Shown: in pieces, positions 1-6,223 of the stretch
How positions within the stretch are numbered: position 1 is the first letter of the stretch
Layout: each line of letters begins with the position of its first letter
NCBI GenBank assembly: GCA_002422085.1
Contig: DISZ01000012.1
Span: forward strand, 1-13,526
DNA from: Rhodobacteraceae bacterium UBA6197
GTDB taxonomy: Bacteria; Pseudomonadota; Alphaproteobacteria; Rhodobacterales; Rhodobacteraceae
DNA length: 13,526 nt
Direction of reading: 5' to 3'
Translations under genes and position numbers: made by a program
The notes under the pieces: generated by a model
What the model was told of the DNA's origin: nothing
What the model saw: the letters and a program-made list of their open reading frames with translations, nothing else
The model's database searches: none

Positions 1-16
1 CTTTCGCGAGGGCAAG

Positions 17-106
17 TGGCGGAGCCGAAGGGATTCGAACCCTCGAGACGGTTCCCCGTCTGCACCCTTAGCAGGGGTGTGCCTTCGACCGCTCGGCCAC
101 AGCTCC
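17..106 (-). tRNA. tRNA-Ser (anticodon GCU)
   Basis: Read on the minus strand this folds as a class II (long variable arm) tRNA. The acceptor stem is GGAGCTG paired with CGGCTCC (one G-T pair), followed by discriminator G and an encoded CCA at positions 19-17. The D-arm begins GGCCGAG, the anticodon stem CACCC/GGGTG encloses a loop with GCT (plus-strand 70-72), the variable arm is GACGG/CCGTC, and the T-arm holds the GGTTCGAATCC core. GCU reads AGC/AGU serine codons. The long variable arm and G73 are serine identity features. The gene stands alone with its own promoter just upstream. Confidence 0.97.
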
Positions 107-113
107 GCCGACC

Positions 114-142
114 CATATATTCGGCAAGGCCAACCTAGACAA
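114..142 (-). promoter_or_regulatory. Sigma-70-type promoter of tRNA-Ser
   Basis: On the minus strand a -35-like TTGTCT (142-137) and a -10-like TATATG (119-114) are separated by exactly 17 bases. Transcription would start around position 107, right at the mature tRNA 5' end, so any leader would be very short. The AT-rich -10 stands out in GC-rich surroundings. Confidence 0.6.
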
Positions 143-1221
143 GCGCTTTCCCACAGTTTTATGCAGAGCGTCGCGCAGCGCTCCTTGCTCTCACTCTCTC
201 CCTGGGACGCGCCCCGCGCGGGTTGGCTTCGTCCTTGCCGGAACGGGCGGTCGCAGGCGCTGCAAATCGCCACGGCTGATCCACTCGATCCCGGCCGACA
301 TATCCCGAAAGGCGATGCGTTCGCGCGACGGGTTTCGTTGGCGATGCCGATGCGCGCTTTCGGGAAACAGTTTTTACGGGTTGGTCGGTCTGGTGGATAT
401 CTTCTGGGTCGCCTGACATTGCAGCTCAGCAGGACGGTTCGATACTCTGGCAAGACAGGTAGTGGATACAGGCGCGAACTGCAGGGCGGCCCTTTGGCGG
501 TTGCACCGCGAGCCAGAGCGAATGCTGCGCACAATCCGGAACTGCGCAGTCGATCCGCGACGCGATCATGCGGCGTATCCGGATGCGGAGTCACACCCCC
601 GATGCACTGATCCCAACGGTGCCGAGAGTGCCGCCGAGTTTGGTTGCGCGCGCGCTATGGGCAATTTGGCGCCGCATGGCCTTGCCGCCTCGGGCTTTCT
701 CGATTGCCGTGGCAAGGCTGGAACGCGGGTCGCTGCCGAACGCGGACTCATGACGACGATTGCTATCGCGGTGATCCGTAATGATGCTGAAAAGCGGGCC
801 CGGACCGAGGTTGTCGGGTTTTGACATGCCATATCATTTGCGCCGCGGGCGCTGCGGCCAAACCACCGGATCGGCACGATCCCGCGTGGATGGTGCATGT
901 GCAAAGCCTGCTTCTTGCCGATGAGGTGCCGCATATGTTTGCGACCCGCGGGATCGTGCTGGCCTCCGTTTCGGGCAACGAAGCAAGGCGGCTGAGTGCC
1001 GCTGGCCCGACCGAGTGGCTGGTGTGCCCGTCGCGCCACACATGGGGCACGCTGCGGTTTTTCGCGACCCCGGCCGCGGATACGGCCCGCTATCCGGGCG
1101 GTGCAGAGCTTTGGCCCCCAATGGGGTATCGCCGGATCGTTGACCGCCAAGCGGACAGGGCCGGAGGTCGGGCGTTTCGGTGGGCGCCGAAGCTACATTT
1201 GGCGTGGGTACCGCCCGGTTT
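143..1221. other. About 1.1 kb without a confident gene; possible coding relic
   Basis: No open frame here has a convincing ribosome binding site, recognisable domain or sensible boundaries. The most gene-like stretch is plus-strand 821-1150, where one frame has GC-rich third positions like real genes nearby. That frame begins with TTG, lacks a Shine-Dalgarno sequence, and runs about 175 bases antisense into the sensor kinase gene before its stop at 1396. A shorter plus frame at 568-753 is also GC3-rich but in another phase. I recognise no family in either. This could be a decayed gene or plain intergenic DNA of high GC. Confidence 0.4.
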
Positions 1222-2718
1222 TCAGCTTTCGGGGGCGGCATCGAATGCTAGCCGAATCTCCAGCCCGGGTGCGGCGTCATCCGGTGCGAGCACGGAATCA
1301 AGCGTCAGCGTCGCGCCGTGCAGATCGGCGATTGCGGCCACAAGCGACAGGCCGAGGCCGTTTCCGGGTGTGGTGCGTGAACGTTCCAGCCGGTAGAGCC
1401 GGCGCAGCACCTTGTCGCGCGCTTCCTCGGGGATGCCGGGGCCATCATCGGTGATGCCAAGCACCACCTGCGTGCCCTCTTGCGCCACGGTCAGTTTGAT
1501 CTGCGTTCCGGGCGGGGTATGGCGCAGGGCATTCTCGATTAGATTGGCGATGACCTGCCCCAATAGGCCCTTGTCGCCCAGCACCATCAGCGGCACGTCG
1601 GGTGTTACTGCGGGCACCAACGTATGACCGCTGTCTTCGGCGGTGGGTTCGTAGATCTCGGCAAATGTGCGGACCAGATCAACCAGATCGACGGGGACAA
1701 AGCGTGCACGCGGGCTGCCCGCCTCGATCTGCGCGATCTGCAACAGCGACCGGAACACCGCCACCGCGCGTTCGGCCTCGGTCGCCGCCTTTTCGGCGAT
1801 GCCAGCCTCGGGCCCGTCTTCGGGCAGCCGGTCGCGCAAATCGGCCAACAGCACGGCGATGCGCTGCACCGGGGTCTTGAGGTCATGGGCGATGTCCGCC
1901 GAAACCTGCCGCAGGGCCGAGGTCGCAGTTTCTTGCGCGGTGGCCATCCGGTCCAGCCCGGCGCCGATCCGGGCCAGATCGTCGGTGCGCCGCTCCTCGC
2001 CGACCCGCGCGCTCAGATCGCCCTCGGTCAGCCGCTGCAACGTGGTCTCGATCCGCCGAACCCGCCGCGTGCTGGCCAGCGCCAGACCGACTCCGCCCGA
2101 AAGTGACAAAAGAAACGTCGGGATCAGGCTGAAACCGATCAGCCGCAGAAAGGTGGTTTTCAGATCCCTCAGCGGTTCGAGGCTTTCGGCGACCACAAGG
2201 ATGCCCTGCGCCATTGGCACCGCCCGGCTGACATAGCCGTCGCGGCCCAGCTTGCGGCCGCCGTCGCGTTGCGACAGAACGACATCGGCCCCACGCAATT
2301 CGACACGCGCATTGCCCACGCTGGCGCCACCGGGGGCCAGAAAGACAAAGATGCGGTTCTCGGGGTCGGCGGCGGCGGCCTCGGCCGCGACCAGCGTTGC
2401 CAGCGTCTGGGGGTCGTCGGTCACCCGAAATCCGGCGACATGTTGGTCGAGGTTGGCGTCAAGCTGTTCGTCGATGCTGCCACGGATCTGCACGAAGGCG
2501 ACGCCCAGCGTTGCGAGGCTGACGACCGAGAACAACACCACAAGGCCCAGCGCCAGCCGCACCGGGGTCGAGTGCCATAGCACGGCACCCGCGCCGGACC
2601 TTGGGCGCCCGTCCCGTTTTTGGGATGTCTGCCCCGAGGTGGTGCGAAAGCCCGCCCCTCCGGCGCGCGGCGGGGCAGGGGGCGCTTTCGGTCCGGGGCC
2701 GGTCGCGGGGGCGCTCAT
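1222..2718 (-). CDS. HAMP-domain sensor histidine kinase
   Basis: 498-residue inner-membrane sensor kinase, partner of the response regulator encoded just upstream. A Pro/Ala/Gly-rich cytoplasmic N-terminus (about 1-47) precedes TM1 (about 53-74), a periplasmic sensor region (about 75-190), TM2 (about 192-215) and a HAMP linker (about 215-268). The HisKA motif ADIAHDLKTP places the phospho-accepting His at 278. The ATPase domain shows the N-box NLIENALRH (392-400), G1 DDGPGIP (424-430) and G2 GNGLGLSLV (452-460). The usual Phe of the F-box is Leu here (LRRLYRLERSR). The start overlaps the regulator's stop as ATGA, implying translational coupling. The periplasmic part is short and carries no recognisable ligand motif, so the signal is unknown; envelope stress or a metal are reasonable guesses given the protease neighbour. 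The long N-terminal tail could mean the true start lies further in, but the ATGA overlap favours this one. Confidence 0.93.
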   Translation of the reverse strand: MSAPATGPGPKAPPAPPRAGGAGFRTTSGQTSQKRDGRPRSGAGAVLWHSTPVRLALGLVVLFSVVSLATLGVAFVQIRGSIDEQLDANLDQHVAGFRVTDDPQTLATLVAAEAAAADPENRIFVFLAPGGASVGNARVELRGADVVLSQRDGGRKLGRDGYVSRAVPMAQGILVVAESLEPLRDLKTTFLRLIGFSLIPTFLLSLSGGVGLALASTRRVRRIETTLQRLTEGDLSARVGEERRTDDLARIGAGLDRMATAQETATSALRQVSADIAHDLKTPVQRIAVLLADLRDRLPEDGPEAGIAEKAATEAERAVAVFRSLLQIAQIEAGSPRARFVPVDLVDLVRTFAEIYEPTAEDSGHTLVPAVTPDVPLMVLGDKGLLGQVIANLIENALRHTPPGTQIKLTVAQEGTQVVLGITDDGPGIPEEARDKVLRRLYRLERSRTTPGNGLGLSLVAAIADLHGATLTLDSVLAPDDAAPGLEIRLAFDAAPES

Positions 2719-3386
2719 CCTTCGATCCGATAGCCTGCGCCGCGCACCGTCCTGAGCAGCTCGTGGTCGAAGGGTTTGTCGATCTTGGTGCGCAAACGGC
2801 TGATATGGGTTTCGACCACATTGGTTTGCGGGTCAAAACTGATGTCCCAGACCGCCTCAAGCAGCATGGTCCGCGTCTGCACCCGACCCTTGCGGCGCAG
2901 CAGCAGCTCCAGCAACGCGAATTCGCGCGGCAGAAGGTCGATCTCTGTTCCCGCGCGCGTCACTTTTCGTCGGATCAGGTCCATCGTCAGATCACCCGCG
3001 GTCAGCACCGTTTCGGGTGCGGCGGCCTGCGGGCGGCGGGCCAGCGCCTGAATGCGCGCAGAGAGTTCGCCAAAGGCGAAGGGCTTTACAAGGTAGTCAT
3101 CGGCCCCCGCTTGCAAGCCCTCGATCCGGTCATCAACGCCACCGACCGCCGTCAGAAAAATCGTCGGAGTCGTGATCTTGGCCGCGCGCAACGCCTTGAC
3201 CAGCGACAGCCCGTCCAGCCCCGGCAGCATCCTGTCCACCACCAGCACGTCATGCGCCCCGCGCATCGCCAGCGTGATGGCCTCGCGACCGTCGGCGACG
3301 TGATCGACGGCATGCCCCTCTTCGCGCAGCCCGTTGACGATGTAGTCGGCCGTGGTGTGGTCGTCTTCAACGACAAGAAGCTTCAT
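2715..3386 (-). CDS. OmpR/PhoB-family response regulator
   Basis: 223-residue cytoplasmic DNA-binding regulator. The receiver domain (1-118) has acidic pocket E7/D8/D9, phospho-acceptor Asp51 in the VVDRMLPGLDG block, Thr79 and Lys101. A winged-helix domain (about 126-221) has the recognition helix around NVVETHISRLRTKID and the typical ending RGAGYRIEG. The start was set at ATG 3386 because an AGGAG lies nine bases upstream; in-frame ATG codons further out sit on or before that AGGAG. It is the first gene of a two-gene operon with the kinase and is divergent from an HtrA-type protease. Overall it resembles the CusR/CzcR-like branch of OmpR regulators, some of which bind inverted repeats; that placement is from motif memory, not a search. 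Two palindromes in its upstream region are candidate autoregulatory sites. Confidence 0.95.
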   Translation of the reverse strand: MKLLVVEDDHTTADYIVNGLREEGHAVDHVADGREAITLAMRGAHDVLVVDRMLPGLDGLSLVKALRAAKITTPTIFLTAVGGVDDRIEGLQAGADDYLVKPFAFGELSARIQALARRPQAAAPETVLTAGDLTMDLIRRKVTRAGTEIDLLPREFALLELLLRRKGRVQTRTMLLEAVWDISFDPQTNVVETHISRLRTKIDKPFDHELLRTVRGAGYRIEG

Positions 3387-3549
3387 GTGCTGCATCTCCT
3401 GTCTCATCCTCTGCCGCAGGGTTTTGCGACCCGGCGTGATGTTGTGATACGCCAATCGACCCCGCGTGCAAGCCCTGCCGCGGTCGCGCGCGGGATCCGT
3501 CGCTATGGACCAACCCTGGCGCCTTGCCCCGACGACAGCCTGACGGGCA

Positions 3550-3567
3550 GGTTACAATTTCGCAATC
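3550..3567. promoter_or_regulatory. Palindromic operator, copy 1 (GRTTRC-N6-GYAAYC)
   Basis: GGTTAC-AATTTC-GCAATC. It matches the symmetric consensus derived from the three copies in this window. The centre lies about 172 bases upstream of the response regulator start and 164 upstream of the protease start. Its right arm is complementary to the left arm of copy 2. Confidence 0.6.
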
Positions 3568-3604
3568 CGCGCGCCGTGAACGATCGTGATGCGGGCGCGA
3601 GAAA

Positions 3605-3622
3605 GATTGCGAATTTGCAATC
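3605..3622. promoter_or_regulatory. Palindromic operator, copy 2 (GRTTRC-N6-GYAAYC)
   Basis: GATTGC-GAATTT-GCAATC, the most symmetric copy: 8 of 9 arm positions are complementary. The centre is about 109 bases upstream of the protease start codon. The reverse complement agrees with copy 1 at 15 of 18 positions. Confidence 0.62.
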
Positions 3623-3722
3623 CTCCCGCAGGGTCTTTGCAAGGTGGCCCGACGATCTTTGGTCCATCACGCCCCCCGCATCCTTGCAGGGTGACAGGAC
3701 CGACAGATCAGGAGACATGACC

Positions 3723-4868
3723 ATGAGCAGAACTTCCCGACCCCGCCGCTGGCCCGCGCTGGTCCTTGGCGCGCTGATGGGCGCGACCTCGGTCGCCGCC
3801 CTCGCGCCAGTCTTCACCCCGGCCTATGCCCTGGCGGTTCAATCCGGCGGCTATGCCGATCTGGTGGCGCGCGTCGCGCCCGCGGTCGTCTATATCGAGG
3901 TGACGAAAAAGGTCGAGGCGACAGGCCTCAACCCTGCCGACCTTCCGCCGGGCTTTCCGTTCGAGGAATTCTCGCGCCGGTTCGGCATTCCGATGCCCGA
4001 TCAACCCGGTGGCCCGCAGGGTCAGACCCCCGAGCAAAGCGGCGTGGGCACCGGATTCATCATCTCGGCCTCGGGCGACATCGTGACCAACAACCATGTC
4101 GTCGAGGGTGCCGACAGCGTGACGGTGAAACTGTCGGATGGCACCAGCCTGAAGGCCGAAGTGGTGGGCGCAGACCCCGCGACCGACCTTGCGCTGATCC
4201 GCGTCAAGGCCGGGCATGATCTGGCCTTCGTCAATTGGGACAACAGCGGTGGCCTGCGCGTGGGGCAGGATGTGGTGGCAATCGGCAACCCGTTCGGTCT
4301 GGGCAATACGGTGACGGCGGGCATCGTCTCGGCGCTGGGCCGCGACATCAATTCCGGGCCGTTCGACAATTACATCCAGACCGACGCCGCCATCAACCGG
4401 GGCAATTCCGGCGGGCCGTTGTTCAACGCCGCGGGCGATGTCGTGGGGATCAACACGGCGATCTTCTCACCGTCGGGCGGCTCGGTGGGGATCGGCTTTG
4501 CCGTGCCGGCCGATACGGCAAAGGCGGTGATCGCGGATCTGGCGGGGCAGGGCAAGGTCGATCGCGGCTGGCTGGGTGTCGCGATCCAGCCGGTAACCGA
4601 GGATATCGCCGCGGCGATCGGGATAGTGGCACCAAAAGGTGCGCTTATTTCGGATGTCACAGCCGATACCCCGGCGGCAAAAGCGGGGCTGAAGCGCGGA
4701 GACGTGGTTACGGCGGTGAACGGCACCACGGTCGAGAGCCCGCGTGATCTGACCCGGCTTATCGCCACGGCGAAACCCGGCGCCAAGGTCATGATCGACT
4801 TTCTGCGCGCGGGTCAGCCGGTAGAGCTGAGTGTGACCCTGGGCAATCGCGCCGAACTGCCGGCCTGA
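3723..4868 (+). CDS. HtrA/Do-family periplasmic serine protease with a single PDZ domain
   Basis: 381-residue DegP/DegQ/DegS-type serine endopeptidase that would degrade misfolded envelope proteins in the periplasm. An N-terminal signal or anchor (RPRR, hydrophobic 11-30, likely cut after AYA near residue 36) precedes a trypsin-like domain with the complete catalytic triad: His125 in TNNHVV, Asp155 in PATDLALIR and Ser229 in GNSGGPL. The LA-loop region (about 66-105) is Pro/Gly-rich. One PDZ domain follows (about 281-374: RGWLGVAIQ...GLKRGDVV). Classical DegP/DegQ have two PDZ domains and 450-500 residues, so this is a short form. The start was set at ATG 3723, eight bases after AGGAG; the in-frame ATG at 3717 is too close to that AGGAG. 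It is divergent from a two-component system, an arrangement recalling Cpx-DegP control, and two operator-like palindromes lie upstream. Confidence 0.95.
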   Translation: MSRTSRPRRWPALVLGALMGATSVAALAPVFTPAYALAVQSGGYADLVARVAPAVVYIEVTKKVEATGLNPADLPPGFPFEEFSRRFGIPMPDQPGGPQGQTPEQSGVGTGFIISASGDIVTNNHVVEGADSVTVKLSDGTSLKAEVVGADPATDLALIRVKAGHDLAFVNWDNSGGLRVGQDVVAIGNPFGLGNTVTAGIVSALGRDINSGPFDNYIQTDAAINRGNSGGPLFNAAGDVVGINTAIFSPSGGSVGIGFAVPADTAKAVIADLAGQGKVDRGWLGVAIQPVTEDIAAAIGIVAPKGALISDVTADTPAAKAGLKRGDVVTAVNGTTVESPRDLTRLIATAKPGAKVMIDFLRAGQPVELSVTLGNRAELPA

Positions 4869-4904
4869 CCCCTCGCGTTCCTCGCAGGGTCGGCAGGCCA
4901 AGGG

Positions 4905-4935
4905 GCTCTCGGGCAGTCAGATGACGCCCGAGAGC
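4905..4935. terminator. Hairpin between convergent genes, probable bidirectional terminator
   Basis: A perfect 10-base stem, GCTCTCGGGC paired with GCCCGAGAGC, with an 11-base loop. It lies 36 bases past the protease stop and covers the stop codon of the converging DUF1345 gene. There is only a weak T-run after it on the plus strand (ACGTTTATC) and none on the minus strand, so the terminator call rests on stem strength and position. Confidence 0.5.
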
Positions 4936-5543
4936 ACGTTTATCGTCAGTGCCAACACGCCAAGATTGAAGAAAAAGGCGAAAAGCCCCTGAACCGTCGC
5001 GACCCGTCGGATACGGCGCGACGCGATATCCAGATCGGCCGTCTGGCACGTCATGCCGATGACGAAGGCGAAATAGACGAAATCGGCAAAGACCGGCTCG
5101 CCACCTTCAGGAAAGACGATGCCGCCGGCGTCGCCCTCGGCTTTCTGGTCGTAGAAGAGATGGGCGTAGTGAAAGGCATAGACGAGGTTCGAGAATAGCC
5201 ACGTCAGCACAAGGCTGCCCGCCACGACAGTGAAATCGACCGAGGTCAGCGTCTGTCTGCTTTCGATCATCCGACCAAGTGCCAGAAGGATGGTCGCGAT
5301 AACCACCGCCGCCGTCAGCATCAAGGTCAGCCGCCCGGCATCGTCACGGGCGGCCCGCGCCCGTGCCGACGCCGCGTTGTCGCCGCGCCAAAGCGGTAGT
5401 GCTGTCAGGATGAAGGCGAGTGCAGCCAGATCAAAGCCATAGATCACCGCTTCGCTGAACGGCAGCCACAGCGCCACCGTGGCCGAAGCGATGATGATGA
5501 CCGCCAGAAACATCAAGAAATGCGGATGCGGCAGTGACTTCAT
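4917..5543 (-). CDS. DUF1345 family inner-membrane protein
   Basis: 208-residue polytopic membrane protein of unknown function. About six hydrophobic segments can be seen (roughly 9-27, 33-51, 72-90, 103-123, 154-170, 183-203). The conserved DUF1345 signatures are present: YAFHYAHLFY (122-131) and DFVYFAFVIGMTCQTADL (154-171), followed by an Arg-rich RRIRR turn and a final helix with FFFN. The start is ATG 5543 with GGAGG eight bases upstream, preferred over an in-frame TTG at 5561. This ATG overlaps the stop of the small glycine-zipper gene as ATGA, so the two are very probably co-translated. No biochemical role is established for the family as far as I know. Confidence 0.88.
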   Translation of the reverse strand: MKSLPHPHFLMFLAVIIIASATVALWLPFSEAVIYGFDLAALAFILTALPLWRGDNAASARARAARDDAGRLTLMLTAAVVIATILLALGRMIESRQTLTSVDFTVVAGSLVLTWLFSNLVYAFHYAHLFYDQKAEGDAGGIVFPEGGEPVFADFVYFAFVIGMTCQTADLDIASRRIRRVATVQGLFAFFFNLGVLALTINVLSGVI

Positions 5544-5749
5544 CCGACAAGCCTCCGACAAGACCGCCGCTGCCGGTTCGTCGCGCGCATCGCCCTTTGC
5601 ATGCTGCCGCCCCCGGCGCGGTTGGTTGCGTCGATCACAGTGCCGACTACTGCGCCAACCACTGCGCCAACCATTGCGCCCAAGCGCGCGGCGCGGCTTG
5701 TGCCGACGCGGTGGGCGTTGTGGCGGTCGTTGCTTGGGTCAAAGGGCAT
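5540..5749 (-). CDS. Small glycine-zipper membrane protein, upstream partner of DUF1345
   Basis: 69-residue protein. One predicted membrane helix (about 22-40) is built on a perfect glycine zipper, G24-G28-G32-G36 (GAMVGAVVGAVVG), then a basic Gly/Arg/Gln-rich tail ending RRSCRRLVG. Such zippers favour tight helix packing and oligomerisation. Support for a real gene: AGGAG eight bases before the ATG, and a TGA stop that overlaps the DUF1345 ATG (ATGA, 5543-5540). I do not recognise a named family. The in-frame extension upstream of 5749 lacks a ribosome binding site and looks non-coding. The zipper is encoded by tandem 12-base repeats (5649-5680). Confidence 0.7.
   Translation of the reverse strand: MPFDPSNDRHNAHRVGTSRAARLGAMVGAVVGAVVGTVIDATNRAGGGSMQRAMRATNRQRRSCRRLVG
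5649..5680. repeat. 12-base tandem repeat in glycine-zipper gene
   Basis: ACTGCGCCAACC occurs twice in perfect tandem (5649-5660, 5661-5672), followed by a partial third unit ATTGCGCC. On the coding (minus) strand each unit encodes four residues of the GxxxG ladder, so repeat slippage would lengthen or shorten the zipper by exactly one GxxxG step without a frameshift. Confidence 0.75.
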
Positions 5750-5859
5750 GGTGGCGTCTCCTGATCCTCGAAGGTCGGCGCTTTCGCAAACATTCGGTCC
5801 TGCCGCATCGCTGCCTGCGCGGCGCGAATGAATCGGTCGCATCCCTACCGATGCTGTCA

Positions 5860-5877
5860 GGTTGCAGATTTGTAACC
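5860..5877. promoter_or_regulatory. Palindromic operator, copy 3 (GRTTRC-N6-GYAAYC)
   Basis: GGTTGC-AGATTT-GTAACC, flanked by further symmetric bases so that the whole inverted repeat spans 5857-5880 (TCAGGTT/AACCTGA arms). It sits in the 192-base divergent region between the glycine-zipper/DUF1345 operon (centre about 119 bases upstream of its start) and the 92-residue protein/patatin operon (about 73 upstream). The reverse complement agrees with copy 1 at 14 of 18 positions. As RNA the arms could also form a hairpin, but the match to the other two sites favours a protein-binding site. Confidence 0.6.
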
Positions 5878-5941
5878 TGACCGACAGCAAAAAGACGGAT
5901 CGGGTCGCTATCTCTGATGAGGCTTACAAGGAGGACAAGAG

Positions 5942-6220
5942 ATGATCGGACGTTGGATTTCCTCAGGGCTGATCGCGATCGCGGCCATGGTGGCGCTGGC
6001 GGCGACCGGGCTGATGGTGGCGCTGCTGGTGCCGGTCATGTTTGGGCTGGTGGCGGCGGGATACCTGCTGCGGCCGCCACGGGCGCGGCCGGTTCGAAAT
6101 GAGGCCGGAAATGCGGCACGCCATGCCGTGATCGAGGGCGATTGGGTCGTGCTTGCCGAAGGGCCTGAGCGCCGCCGCGATTGGGCCTGGGCACCCGCGC
6201 AAAAGCAAAGGAGGGCTTAG
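5942..6220 (+). CDS. Small hypothetical membrane protein
   Basis: 92-residue protein. A long hydrophobic stretch (about 6-43) is enough for one long or two short membrane helices, followed by an Arg/Pro-rich turn (RPPRARP) and a polar C-terminal tail with VIEGDWVVLAEGPE. A strong AGGAGG lies seven bases before the ATG. The stop is only three bases before the start of the patatin-like gene, so it is the first gene of that transcription unit. No family recognised. The operator palindrome at 5860-5877 lies just upstream. Confidence 0.8.
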   Translation: MIGRWISSGLIAIAAMVALAATGLMVALLVPVMFGLVAAGYLLRPPRARPVRNEAGNAARHAVIEGDWVVLAEGPERRRDWAWAPAQKQRRA

Positions 6221-6223
6221 CTC

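Larger units (their letters stand above)
3387..3722. promoter_or_regulatory. Divergent promoter region between regulator and protease
   Basis: This 336-base region must drive the response regulator/kinase operon leftwards and the protease rightwards. It holds two related palindromes (3550-3567 and 3605-3622) whose centres are 55 bases apart, about five helical turns. A 9-base inverted repeat (ATGGACCAA at 3505-3513, TTGGTCCAT at 3659-3667) lies outside them. I see no -10/-35 pair convincing enough to place either transcription start. Confidence 0.6.

Noticed and set aside
17..106. tRNA-Ser as an integration site for a mobile element
   Set aside because: The tRNA 3' end faces the left window edge, I see no duplicated tRNA 3' segment in the window, and no integrase is present.
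750..824. ATGA overlap between a frame ending at 753 and a 24-codon frame starting at 750
   Set aside because: Neither frame has a ribosome site or recognisable product; such overlaps occur by chance.
3505..3667. 9-base inverted repeat ATGGACCAA...TTGGTCCAT around the two operators
   Set aside because: With a 145-base gap in a region of this size, a match of this length is not rare enough by chance, and no partner copy exists elsewhere.
2601..3722. In-frame open extension upstream of the protease, giving a 755-residue frame
   Set aside because: It runs antisense through the response regulator gene and its promoter region; signal peptide and AGGAG both place the protease start at 3723.
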